Shown: positions 1 through 6,707 of the stretch, one piece after another | How the letters are laid out: every line of letters begins with the position of its first letter | How positions within the stretch are numbered: position 1 is the stretch's first letter | Source of the DNA: CAZLLV01 sp964560325 | Lineage (GTDB): Bacteria; Acidobacteriota; Thermoanaerobaculia; Multivoradales; DATKCC01 | Length of the DNA stretch: 6,707 nt | NCBI GenBank assembly: GCA_964560325.1 | Contig: CAZLLV010000014.1 | Coordinates: 1 to 6,707, forward strand | Direction: 5' to 3' | Program-made: the position numbers and the translations under genes | Notes under the pieces: generated by a model | Told to the model about the DNA's origin: nothing | The model's input: only the letters and a program-made list of their open reading frames with translations | Database searches by the model: none

Positions 1-608
1 CCGATGCGGTTGACGCCGTAGCACAGCGGCTTCTGGCCCACGGTCTTGACGTAGGGCAGCGCGTCCATCGTCAGGACCGTGTAGCCGCCGATGTAGGCGT
101 GCCGGCCGACGCGGGTGTACTGGTGGACCGCGCTGAAGGCGCCGATGGTGGCGTCGTCGTCGACCGTCACGTGTCCGGCCAGGGTCGCGGAGTTGACCAG
201 GATGCAGCGGCTCCCGACGTGGCAGTCGTGGGCCACGTGGCTGTAGGCCATGAAGAGGTTGCCGGAGCCGATCGAGGTCACGCCGCCGCCGAAGCCGGTG
301 CCCCGGTGGACGGTGGTGAACTCCCGGAAGTGGTTGCCGTCGCCGATCTCGAGCCGACTCGCCTCGCCCTCGAACTTGAGGTCCTGCGGCTCGAAGCCGA
401 TGCAGGCGTGGGCGAAGACGCGGTTGCCGGAGCCGAGGCGGGTGTCCGGTCCCTGGATCTGCGCGCCGGCGCCGACCTCGCACCCGTCACCGACCACCAC
501 ACCGGCGCCGATCACGGCGTGCGGCCCGACGGTGACGCCGGTGCCGAGCCGAGCGCCCGGATCGATCACCGCGGACGGATGGACTCGCGTCTCGGAGGCC
601 GCGCTCAT
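1..608 (-). CDS. lpxA: UDP-N-acetylglucosamine acyltransferase LpxA (partial, 3' end off the window)
   Basis: LpxA catalyses the first step of lipid A synthesis, moving a (3R)-hydroxyacyl chain from ACP to the 3-position of UDP-GlcNAc in the cytoplasm. I translated 202 codons from the ATG at 608. Left-handed beta-helix hexapeptide repeats begin near residue 9 and continue through the visible part. The signature stretches are present: EPQDLKF (73-79), FREFTTVHRGT (94-104), SHVAHDC (123-129), LAGHV (143-147) and SAVHQY (159-164). By alignment to E. coli LpxA, His127 is the catalytic base (His125), and Gln75, Lys78, His146 and His162 match Gln73, Lys76, His144 and His160. E. coli LpxA has 262 residues, so about 60, mainly the C-terminal helical ACP-binding part, lie beyond base 1. 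The ATG overlaps the fabZ stop (ATGA), and a GGAG lies 4 nt upstream of it, which fixes the start. The reading frame is open to the window edge, with no sign of decay. Confidence 0.96.
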   Translation of the reverse strand, partial: MSAASETRVHPSAVIDPGARLGTGVTVGPHAVIGAGVVVGDGCEVGAGAQIQGPDTRLGSGNRVFAHACIGFEPQDLKFEGEASRLEIGDGNHFREFTTVHRGTGFGGGVTSIGSGNLFMAYSHVAHDCHVGSRCILVNSATLAGHVTVDDDATIGAFSAVHQYTRVGRHAYIGGYTVLTMDALPYVKTVGQKPLCYGVNRI

Positions 609-1063
609 CGCTCTCCGCGCGACACCGTCGCCGACGACACCACCGCCTCCGCCGCGACCTGCCCGTCGACCGTGCAGCGGCACGAGAGCTTGCTGAAGCT
701 CTGCCGCAGGGCGAGGACCTCGACCTCGTAACGCACCTGGTCGCCCGGCACGACCGGCCGGCGGAAGCGCGCGCGGTCGACGCCCGCCAGGTAGATCAGG
801 TCGTCCCGGTCGGCGGGGCTGTCGTGGAGCAGCAGGATGCCGCCCGTCTGCGCCATCCCCTCGACCAGGAGCACGCCCGGCATCACCGGGTGCCCGGGGA
901 AGTGGCCGAGGAAGAACTCCTCGTTGATGGTCACGTTCTTCACCGCCACGATCCGCTTGCGGGGCTCGATCTCGAGCACCCGGTCGACCAGCAGGAACGG
1001 GTAACGGTGCGGCAGGATCTGCATGATCCAGCGCGCGTCCCACGTCTGCGCTTCTTCCTTCAC
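605..1063 (-). CDS. fabZ: (3R)-hydroxyacyl-ACP dehydratase FabZ
   Basis: FabZ dehydrates (3R)-hydroxyacyl-ACP to trans-2-enoyl-ACP in fatty acid elongation. It competes with LpxA and LpxD for the same hydroxyacyl-ACP, which explains its place between their genes. The 152-residue length is normal for this single hot-dog-fold enzyme. Family signatures are ILPHRYPFLLVDRV (16-29) and LGHFPGHPVMPGVLLVEGMAQ (52-72). His54 and Glu68 are the expected catalytic pair and sit at the same numbers as in E. coli FabZ. FabA is unlikely: the protein is short, and the PHRYPFL and GHFPGHPVMPG forms are FabZ-like. The start is GTG at 1063-1061, forming a GTGA overlap with the lpxD stop and preceded by a strong purine-rich ribosome-binding tract. 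The TGA stop (607-605) overlaps the lpxA ATG. Translational coupling on both sides is inferred. Confidence 0.97.
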   Translation of the reverse strand: MKEEAQTWDARWIMQILPHRYPFLLVDRVLEIEPRKRIVAVKNVTINEEFFLGHFPGHPVMPGVLLVEGMAQTGGILLLHDSPADRDDLIYLAGVDRARFRRPVVPGDQVRYEVEVLALRQSFSKLSCRCTVDGQVAAEAVVSSATVSRGER

Positions 1064-2187
1064 CTCTCTCCTCCCTCCGGGTCTTCTTCGGATCGAGCGC
1101 CGAGGCGCCGCTCGAGCGCCTTGAGCCGCTTCGCCATCTCGTCCAGGCGGCCGAGCAGCGCCGCCTGCCGCCGCCAGCGGCCGATCTCGATCGCCGGCAC
1201 CGTCGAGCTGACGACCGTCCCGGCCGGCACGTTCCGGACGACCGGCGAGGCGGCTCCGACCTGGACGCGGTCGCCGAGCTCCAGGTGGCCGCTCACTCCG
1301 GCCTGCCCGGCCAGCACCACGCCGTCGCCGAGCCGGCTGCTGCCGGCGATGCCCGACTGGCCGCAGAGCAACGCGGCGCGGCCGACCTCGACGTTGTGGC
1401 CGACCTGCACCAGGTTGTCGATCTTACTGCCGGCGCCGATGCGGGTCGCCCCGACCGTCGCCCGGTCGACGGCGGAGACCGCTCCGATCTCGACGTCGTC
1501 GCCGACCACCAGGCGGCCGACCTGCGGCACCTTGTGGTGCCCGTCGGCGCGCGACACGTAGCCGAAACCGTCCGCGCCGAGGACGGTGCCCGAGTGGACG
1601 GTCACCCGGTCGCCGAGCTCGGTGTCGTCGTAGAGCACGACGTGCGGGTGAAGCACGCTCCCGGCGCCCACGGTGCAGCGCCGGCCGATCACCGTGTGGG
1701 CCCCGACCGACGCGCCGTCGCCGACCCGGCTCTCCCCCCCGACGACCGCGAACGGTCCGATCGATGCGCTCGGTGCGACCTCCGCCCCCGCCTCGATCAC
1801 GGCCGTCGGGTGGACCCCGGCGGCGCGCGGCGCGCGCGGATGCAGGAGGTCGAGGACGCGACTGCGGGCGAGCTCCGGATCGTCGACCACCAGCAACGGC
1901 ACGGCGGCCGCGAGCGAGCGGCCCAGGTCGGAGGCGGCGATCTTCGGCCCGACCAGGAGCGCACCCGCGCGGCTCGCCTCGGCCTCGCCCCGATAGCGGA
2001 GGCTGAGCAGGAAGGAGACGTCCTCCGGCCCGGCGTCGCGCAGGTTGGCGACGCCGGAGACCTCGCGCTCCCCGGCGTCGTCCCGGCCGCTCACCGGCTC
2101 GAAGCGGAGCCGGGCATCCAGGCGCGAGGCGAGCTCGGTGAGCCGGTAACGGCGCGCCGTCCCGGCGCTCCCCGAGTTCTCGCCCAT
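1060..2187 (-). CDS. lpxD: UDP-3-O-acylglucosamine N-acyltransferase LpxD
   Basis: LpxD performs the third step of lipid A synthesis, N-acylating UDP-3-O-acyl-glucosamine with (3R)-hydroxyacyl-ACP. The protein has 375 residues against 341 in E. coli; the extra length is about 11 residues at the N-terminus plus a charged C-terminal tail. An N-terminal uridine-binding domain (about 13-120) contains the FLLSLRY stretch (59-65). A hexapeptide-repeat beta-helix follows (about 125-325), including GADGFGY (204-210). The conserved KIDNLVQVGHNV (255-266) places the catalytic His at 264 (E. coli His239), and SGH at 299-301 places His301 on E. coli His276. A C-terminal helix (about 336-363, RLDEMAKRLKALERRLG) matches the family's ACP-binding helix. 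The ATG at 2187 is the only plausible start: the 31-nt gap after skp has no in-frame start codon and no clear Shine-Dalgarno, so expression probably depends on coupling to skp. A run of seven G (1740-1734) is read in frame as Gly150-Gly151-Glu152. Confidence 0.96.
   Translation of the reverse strand: MGENSGSAGTARRYRLTELASRLDARLRFEPVSGRDDAGEREVSGVANLRDAGPEDVSFLLSLRYRGEAEASRAGALLVGPKIAASDLGRSLAAAVPLLVVDDPELARSRVLDLLHPRAPRAAGVHPTAVIEAGAEVAPSASIGPFAVVGGESRVGDGASVGAHTVIGRRCTVGAGSVLHPHVVLYDDTELGDRVTVHSGTVLGADGFGYVSRADGHHKVPQVGRLVVGDDVEIGAVSAVDRATVGATRIGAGSKIDNLVQVGHNVEVGRAALLCGQSGIAGSSRLGDGVVLAGQAGVSGHLELGDRVQVGAASPVVRNVPAGTVVSSTVPAIEIGRWRRQAALLGRLDEMAKRLKALERRLGARSEEDPEGGER
1064..1078 (-). promoter_or_regulatory. 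Ribosome-binding tract deciding the fabZ GTG start
   Basis: Within the last lpxD codons, the minus strand has GGAGGGAGGAGAGAG immediately before GTG (1063-1061). It offers GGAGG at 10 nt and AGGAG at 4 nt spacing. This purine-only tract supports the GTG as the true start, even though the codon overlaps the lpxD stop. Confidence 0.7.
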
Positions 2188-2204
2188 GCCGCCGATCGCG
2201 CCGT

Positions 2205-2218
2205 CCGGCGAACGCCGG
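2205..2218 (-). other. Small hairpin between skp and lpxD
   Basis: The minus strand reads CCGGCGTTCGCCGG directly after the skp TAG: a 5-bp G:C stem with a GTTC loop. It fills almost half of the 31-nt gap. There is no T-tract, and genes continue closely downstream, so it is not a convincing terminator. It may influence reinitiation at lpxD or mRNA decay, but it could also be chance in G+C-rich DNA. Confidence 0.3.
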
Positions 2219-2785
2219 CTACCGGCCGCCGCCCTCGCCGCCGGTCCGCGAACCGGCGCCCGAGGAGTTGTAGCGCTGGATGACCTGGGCGGTGATGTCG
2301 ATCGCCTCGTCGGCGTACACGAGACCGCTGTTGTACTTGTTGAAGATCATCGTGTAGCCGCCCTCCTCGCCGATCTCGTTGATCACCGGGAAGACGCTCT
2401 GCTCGATCTGGTCGAGCACCTCGTTGCGCTTCTTGGTCAGCTCACGCGTGGCGTCGTCGTTGAAGCGCCGCAGGGCGATGACCGAGTCCTCGAGCTGCTT
2501 CTGGAGCTCGGCGAGCCGCTCCTGGGAGAGAGAGAGCTGGCCCTCTTCGACCTGGCGCCGCAGCTCCGCGGCGCGCGTCTGCATGGTCTCGGCCTCGGCC
2601 TGCTTCTGCTGGCGCAGCGCCTCGATCTCCTCAAGCGCGGCCTTGCCCCGGTTCGACTCGAGCAGGATGCGCTCGACGTCGATCACCGCGACCTTGACGG
2701 CTCCTTGCGCCGCCACCGGCCCCGCCGTGACGAGGAGGGCGAAGGCGACGAGGATCTGGAAGGAAAGGTTCTTGAAACGGACCAT
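2219..2785 (-). CDS. skp: Periplasmic chaperone Skp/OmpH family
   Basis: Skp-family proteins are trimeric periplasmic chaperones that hold unfolded outer-membrane proteins and deliver them to BamA. The chosen ATG at 2785 gives 188 residues with a clean Sec signal peptide: MVRFKN, a hydrophobic stretch at 8-20, and a likely cleavage VAA|Q after Ala26. The frame is open upstream into bamA, but that extension is low-complexity and would bury the signal peptide. An AAGGAG lies 11 nt before the ATG. The mature part begins with the family's short beta-strand (VKVAVIDVERIL, 30-41). A long charged coiled coil rich in Glu, Gln, Lys and Arg follows (about 45-137, the tentacles), and then the return strand GYTMIFNK (143-150) and SGLVYADEAIDIT (153-165). 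A Gly/Ser-rich tail (174-188) ends the protein. The position between bamA and lpxD is the usual one for the family. Confidence 0.93.
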   Translation of the reverse strand: MVRFKNLSFQILVAFALLVTAGPVAAQGAVKVAVIDVERILLESNRGKAALEEIEALRQQKQAEAETMQTRAAELRRQVEEGQLSLSQERLAELQKQLEDSVIALRRFNDDATRELTKKRNEVLDQIEQSVFPVINEIGEEGGYTMIFNKYNSGLVYADEAIDITAQVIQRYNSSGAGSRTGGEGGGR

Positions 2786-2796
2786 CTGTGTCGAAT

Positions 2797-2802
2797 CTCC
2801 TT
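2797..2802 (-). promoter_or_regulatory. Shine-Dalgarno for skp
   Basis: AAGGAG on the minus strand, 11 nt before the ATG at 2785, in the 40-nt gap after bamA. It supports starting Skp at the signal-peptide methionine and not within the long upstream open frame. Confidence 0.65.
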
Positions 2803-2825
2803 GCTGGGAAGCGGTCAATCGCGTC

Positions 2826-5279
2826 CTAGAACGTGCTGCCGATGCTGAACGAGAACGAGCTGAACTCGTCCTGCGGCTGGGGGTCGAGGTTGCTCGCCCA
2901 GATGAAGCGCAGTGGCGCGCCGCCGAGCACCGGCAGGATGATGCGCAGCTCGGCCCCCGCGGTATAACGCAGACGGCCGAGGTCGAAGTCCTGCTCCGGG
3001 AAGATCGTGTCGTCATCCTGCATGGTCTCCGGCGCGTAGACCTGGCCGGCGTCTACGAACGCGATCAGCCGGAACGGCCCGTTGAGCAGCATGTGGTACT
3101 CGAGGTTCGCCTGGAGGTAGCGGTCGCCGCCGATCGGGAAGCCGTTCTCGTCGCGCACGAAGCTCCCGTCTTCCTTTCGCGCGTAGAGGCTGTAGCGGTC
3201 GAAGCCGCGCACCGAGGTGTCGCCACCGAGCCGGTAGAGGACGAAGCGCTGGAGCTCGCGGTCATCGAACGGCTCGACCAGACCGGCTTCGACGTTGAAG
3301 CCGAGGACGGTCTCGAACGGATAGCCGGTGAGCGGCCGGTAGGTGGTGAAGCCGGCGACCGGCCGGATGAAGTACTCGCTGCCGCCGAGCGGGCCGCCGG
3401 CGTACTCGAGCGACGCGTTAAGCCGGGTCCCGACCCGCGGCTCGAAGCGGTTGTCGACGCTGTTGTAGGTGTACGACGGCCGGACCGAGGAGATCTCGAG
3501 CTGGTTGAAGAACTGCTGCGTGCCCTCCTCGGTGTCGATCTGCTGGAGGTACGACTGGTCGGAGTAGCTGTAGGCGACCGAGAGCGTCTGGAAGAGGCCG
3601 AGGGAGCGCCCGTAGGTGACGGCGCCGCCGGTCGACTCCTGCACCTCGCGCCGGTTCTCGATGATGTCGAGGTCGTAGGTCCGGTCGTACGCCTGGACGC
3701 CGATCGACTGCGGCCGGTCGAGGAACCAGGGCACGAAGTAGGAGAGCTCGTAGAACTCCGTCAGCGCGCCCGACTGGACCGACACGCCGACCTGCTCGCC
3801 GCGGCCGAGGAAGTTCTGGGTGCGCAGCGAGAACTGGCCGAAGTAGCCGAGCCCCTCGCTGTAGCCGGCGCCGAACTGGAGCTCGGTGCGGTCGGCCTCG
3901 CGCCCCTTGACGGTCAGGTCGACCTCGTTCTCCTCCTCGTGGAAGTCGAACTCGATCGGATCTTCCTGGTCGAGCTCGAAGTAGCCGAGCTGGCGCAGCT
4001 TGTAGAGGCTGTTGCGCAGCGACCCGAGCGACAGGACCCGGCCTTCCTGGACCCGGAACTCGCGCCGCAGGACCTTGTCCCGGGTGCGGGTGTTGCCCTC
4101 GAACTCGAGGCGGCCGACCCGGAACTGGTCGCCCTCGACGACGTGGACGATCACGTCCGCCACCTCGTCGCTGACCTCGATCAGCTCCGGCCGGACGCGC
4201 GCCTGGATGTGGCCGGTGTTCTGGTAGATCTCCTGGACCGCGGTCACGCCCTCGTCGACGCGGTCGGCGCGCAGCCACTCGCCCGGACGGTACTGGAAGG
4301 CCGAGAGCAGCGGCGCGTCCTCGAAGACCTCGTTGCCCTCGACGCGGACCTCGCCGAACTTCCAGCGGTTCCCCTCTTCGACCGGGATCGTGATGCCGAG
4401 CCGCCGGCGCTGCTCGTCGACCGGCGCGTCCGGATTCCGCGATACGACCTGGATGCGCGGCTCGCCGATCACCACGTTCTTGTACCCGGCCTCGCGGTAG
4501 ACGTCGCGCACCTTGTCGAGGTCCTCGGCGAGCTGCGCCGGGTTGTAGATGTCGTCCTTGAAAAGGCGGGTGATCGGGCCCGACTCCTTGGTGTTCTTCA
4601 TCTCCCAGCGCAGCCGTGCCTCGCGGAAGACCGTGTTGCCCTCGAACCGGATGTCGCCGATCCGCACCCGGTCGCCCTCGTCGATCGTGAAGACGACGCG
4701 CCGCTCGCCCTCGCCCGCCGGTTCGAGCGAATACTCGGCTTCGGCGAAGCGGTAGCCCTTCTCGGCGTACATCTCCTCGATCACACTCTTGACCCGGTGG
4801 AGCTCGCCGAGGTTGAGCGGCGAGCCGGCATCGACCTCCACGCGCTCGGTCGACAGCCGGTCCCGCAGATCCTCGTTGCTGACCCGCTTGAGCCCCTCGT
4901 ACTCGACGCCGGAGACCCGCGCCCGCTCCTCGATCCGCACCACCAGGCGGATGCCCGGACCGTGCTCCGACGACTCGGCCGGCAGGGCCTCGACGCTGAT
5001 GTCGTCGATCAGGTCGCGGTCCCAGAGGCGCTTGAGGTTCCGGTCGAGCTCGACGCGGGAGAACGCCTTTCCGGGCTGGAGGTCGAGGTAGTACTGGAGG
5101 GTGTCCTCGGCGAGCGTCCGGTTGCCCACGAACTCGATGGCGACGATCGTGCGCCCGTCGAAATCGCTCGTCTGGGCCGCCACCGGTGGCGCCGTGACGC
5201 ACCACGAGAGCCAGAGCATCGTGCCGAGGAGGAGCCTGGCGAGGCCCCGCTGTGTCCGCGTCGAAAAGCGTGGTGTCAT
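2826..5279 (-). CDS. bamA: Outer membrane protein assembly factor BamA
   Basis: BamA is the core of the BAM complex, which inserts beta-barrel proteins into the outer membrane. From the ATG at 5279 the protein has 817 residues (E. coli 810). A signal peptide with a basic start and hydrophobic core (about 13-30) ends at VAA|Q after Ala35. Five POTRA repeats follow at roughly 43-120, 121-203, 204-304, 305-384 and 385-463, each with a recognisable strand such as IEFVGN, IRFEGN, VRVEGN or LEFEGN. The rest (464-817) is the Omp85 beta-barrel. It has the invariant VRGF loop-6 motif at 690-693 (SVRGF) and a C-terminal beta-signal ending FSFSIGSTF, parallel to E. coli FQFNIGKTW. An upstream extension of the frame to 5654 would overlap clpC and is rejected because the signal peptide sits at 5279. 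The Shine-Dalgarno is weak (GAGG, 13 nt away). POTRA3 carries an extra loop (about 280-293). Confidence 0.97.
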   Translation of the reverse strand: MTPRFSTRTQRGLARLLLGTMLWLSWCVTAPPVAAQTSDFDGRTIVAIEFVGNRTLAEDTLQYYLDLQPGKAFSRVELDRNLKRLWDRDLIDDISVEALPAESSEHGPGIRLVVRIEERARVSGVEYEGLKRVSNEDLRDRLSTERVEVDAGSPLNLGELHRVKSVIEEMYAEKGYRFAEAEYSLEPAGEGERRVVFTIDEGDRVRIGDIRFEGNTVFREARLRWEMKNTKESGPITRLFKDDIYNPAQLAEDLDKVRDVYREAGYKNVVIGEPRIQVVSRNPDAPVDEQRRRLGITIPVEEGNRWKFGEVRVEGNEVFEDAPLLSAFQYRPGEWLRADRVDEGVTAVQEIYQNTGHIQARVRPELIEVSDEVADVIVHVVEGDQFRVGRLEFEGNTRTRDKVLRREFRVQEGRVLSLGSLRNSLYKLRQLGYFELDQEDPIEFDFHEEENEVDLTVKGREADRTELQFGAGYSEGLGYFGQFSLRTQNFLGRGEQVGVSVQSGALTEFYELSYFVPWFLDRPQSIGVQAYDRTYDLDIIENRREVQESTGGAVTYGRSLGLFQTLSVAYSYSDQSYLQQIDTEEGTQQFFNQLEISSVRPSYTYNSVDNRFEPRVGTRLNASLEYAGGPLGGSEYFIRPVAGFTTYRPLTGYPFETVLGFNVEAGLVEPFDDRELQRFVLYRLGGDTSVRGFDRYSLYARKEDGSFVRDENGFPIGGDRYLQANLEYHMLLNGPFRLIAFVDAGQVYAPETMQDDDTIFPEQDFDLGRLRYTAGAELRIILPVLGGAPLRFIWASNLDPQPQDEFSSFSFSIGSTF

Positions 5280-5327
5280 CGGGTCGTACGAGCCTCGAAG
5301 GGAGTTCAGGGGATCGGGCGCCGGCCG

Positions 5328-5366
5328 GGCGGTCGCGTTGCCGAGCTCACCCCGGGCGCGACCGCC
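5328..5366 (-). promoter_or_regulatory. Perfect 10-bp inverted repeat in the bamA leader
   Basis: On the minus strand, GGCGGTCGCG (5366-5357) and CGCGACCGCC (5337-5328) are exact reverse complements around a 19-nt loop. The stem has nine G:C pairs and one A:T pair. It lies just downstream of the candidate -10, so it would be in the transcribed leader or at the transcription start. No T-tract follows (the next bases are CGGCCGG), so a standard intrinsic terminator is unlikely. An operator, an attenuator-like leader or a 5' mRNA-stabilising hairpin are all possible. Confidence 0.5.
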
Positions 5367-5370
5367 GCGG

Positions 5371-5399
5371 ATTGTGACAGATCGCCCGCTGCAAGTGAA
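5371..5399 (-). promoter_or_regulatory. Candidate sigma70-type promoter for the bamA operon
   Basis: On the minus strand, TTCACT (5399-5394) and CACAAT (5376-5371) are separated by exactly 17 nt. Each matches the housekeeping -35 (TTGACA) and -10 (TATAAT) consensus at 4 of 6 positions. The site lies in the most A+T-rich part of an otherwise G+C-rich gap, and transcription would start near 5364, about 85 nt before the bamA ATG. It is an eye match with no experimental support and overlaps a sigma54-like match. Confidence 0.35.
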
Positions 5400-5405
5400 A
5401 TGCCC
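5390..5405 (-). promoter_or_regulatory. Candidate sigma54 (RpoN) -24/-12 element
   Basis: The minus strand reads GGGCATTTCACTTGCA. Against the RpoN consensus TGGCAC-N5-TTGCA it keeps GGCA at -24 and all of TTGCA at -12, with the required 10 nt between the invariant GG (5404-5403) and GC (5392-5391). It misses the first T and the last C of the -24 box. Transcription would start near 5379, about 100 nt before bamA. No enhancer-binding-protein site was recognised, and RpoN promoters need one, so this remains tentative. Confidence 0.25.
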
Positions 5406-5425
5406 CGCCCGCTCCGCGCGGCGGC

Positions 5426-6707
<1,282 letters not shown>

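Larger units (their letters stand above)
5280..5425 (-). other. Intergenic region between clpC and bamA
   Basis: This 146-nt gap is the longest non-coding stretch in the window. Reading toward bamA, it starts with a very G+C-rich segment after the clpC stop, where short stems can form but no T-tract follows. It then has an A+T-richer patch (about 5371-5402), a perfect inverted repeat (5328-5366) and a further G+C-rich leader to the bamA ATG. I see no small ORF with family resemblance, no tRNA and no canonical intrinsic terminator. It is the only credible site for an operon promoter here. Confidence 0.7.

Noticed and set aside
1734..1740. Run of seven G in lpxD as a phase-variation tract
   Set aside because: Seven is short for a contingency tract, the frame is intact across it, and lpxD is usually not phase-variable. 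It is likely ordinary Gly-Gly-Glu coding.
1285..2283. A 332-codon plus-strand open frame opposite lpxD
   Set aside because: Antisense shadow of hexapeptide-repeat codons, rich in Ala, Asp, Arg and Val; no start signal or family resemblance.
2525..2534. Short GA dinucleotide run in skp
   Set aside because: It encodes Leu-Ser-Leu-Ser in the coiled coil and is only about five units long, with no sign of instability.
2786..3016. A 77-codon N-terminal extension of Skp into bamA
   Set aside because: It is Ser/Arg-rich out-of-frame reading of bamA. The AAGGAG and signal peptide place the start at 2785.
3418..5205. A 595-codon minus-strand open frame in another phase within bamA
   Set aside because: Its product is Arg/Gly/Pro/Ala-rich low complexity and lies wholly inside the BamA reading frame. 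It reflects G+C-rich codon structure and not a second gene.
5402..5425. Possible terminator just after the clpC stop
   Set aside because: Short G+C stems can be drawn (CCGCC with GGCGG), but the pairing is imperfect, the loop is large, and only ATTT follows instead of a T-tract.

Overview
The window is a G+C-rich bacterial chromosome segment in which every supported gene lies on the minus strand. Read in the direction of transcription, from high to low coordinates, it holds the 3' part of a clpC-type AAA+ unfoldase gene, then bamA, skp/ompH, lpxD, fabZ and the 5' part of lpxA. The organism is therefore a Gram-negative (diderm) bacterium that makes lipid A. The order bamA-skp-lpxD-fabZ-lpxA is the classic envelope-biogenesis cluster known from Proteobacteria. 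Two things suggest a non-enterobacterial lineage: the high G+C, and clpC in the place where enterobacteria carry rseP. Acidobacteriota or a deltaproteobacterial/myxobacterial-like group is my guess, but the sequence alone does not settle it.

Layout. Bases 6707-5426 hold the ClpC C-terminal half: end of D1, a UVR-like middle segment, the complete D2 ATPase with a ClpP-docking loop, and the C-terminal domain. Bases 5425-5280 are the only real intergenic region (146 nt). It carries an A+T-richer promoter-like patch, with overlapping sigma70-like and sigma54-like matches, followed by a perfect 10-bp inverted repeat. Bases 5279-2826 hold bamA (817 aa), 2785-2219 skp (188 aa), 2187-1060 lpxD (375 aa), 1063-605 fabZ (152 aa, GTG start), and 608-1 lpxA (202 codons visible, 3' end outside the window). 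The gaps after bamA are 40 nt (bamA-skp) and 31 nt (skp-lpxD), and then come two 4-nt stop/start overlaps. bamA through lpxA thus looks like one operon that probably continues past the left edge.

How the genes work together. BamA folds beta-barrel proteins into the outer membrane, and Skp carries unfolded barrel clients across the periplasm to it. LpxA and LpxD catalyse the first and third steps of lipid A synthesis, using (3R)-hydroxyacyl-ACP. FabZ dehydrates the same hydroxyacyl-ACP pool toward phospholipid fatty acids, so it sits at the branch point between the two leaflets of the outer membrane. ClpC is a cytosolic protein-quality-control ATPase that feeds ClpP; its link to the envelope operon is positional only.

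All catalytic or signature residues I could check are intact, and no gene is broken. I found no mobile element, CRISPR array, tRNA, rRNA or clearly novel system. The most interesting unexplained structure is the promoter and hairpin region in front of bamA.
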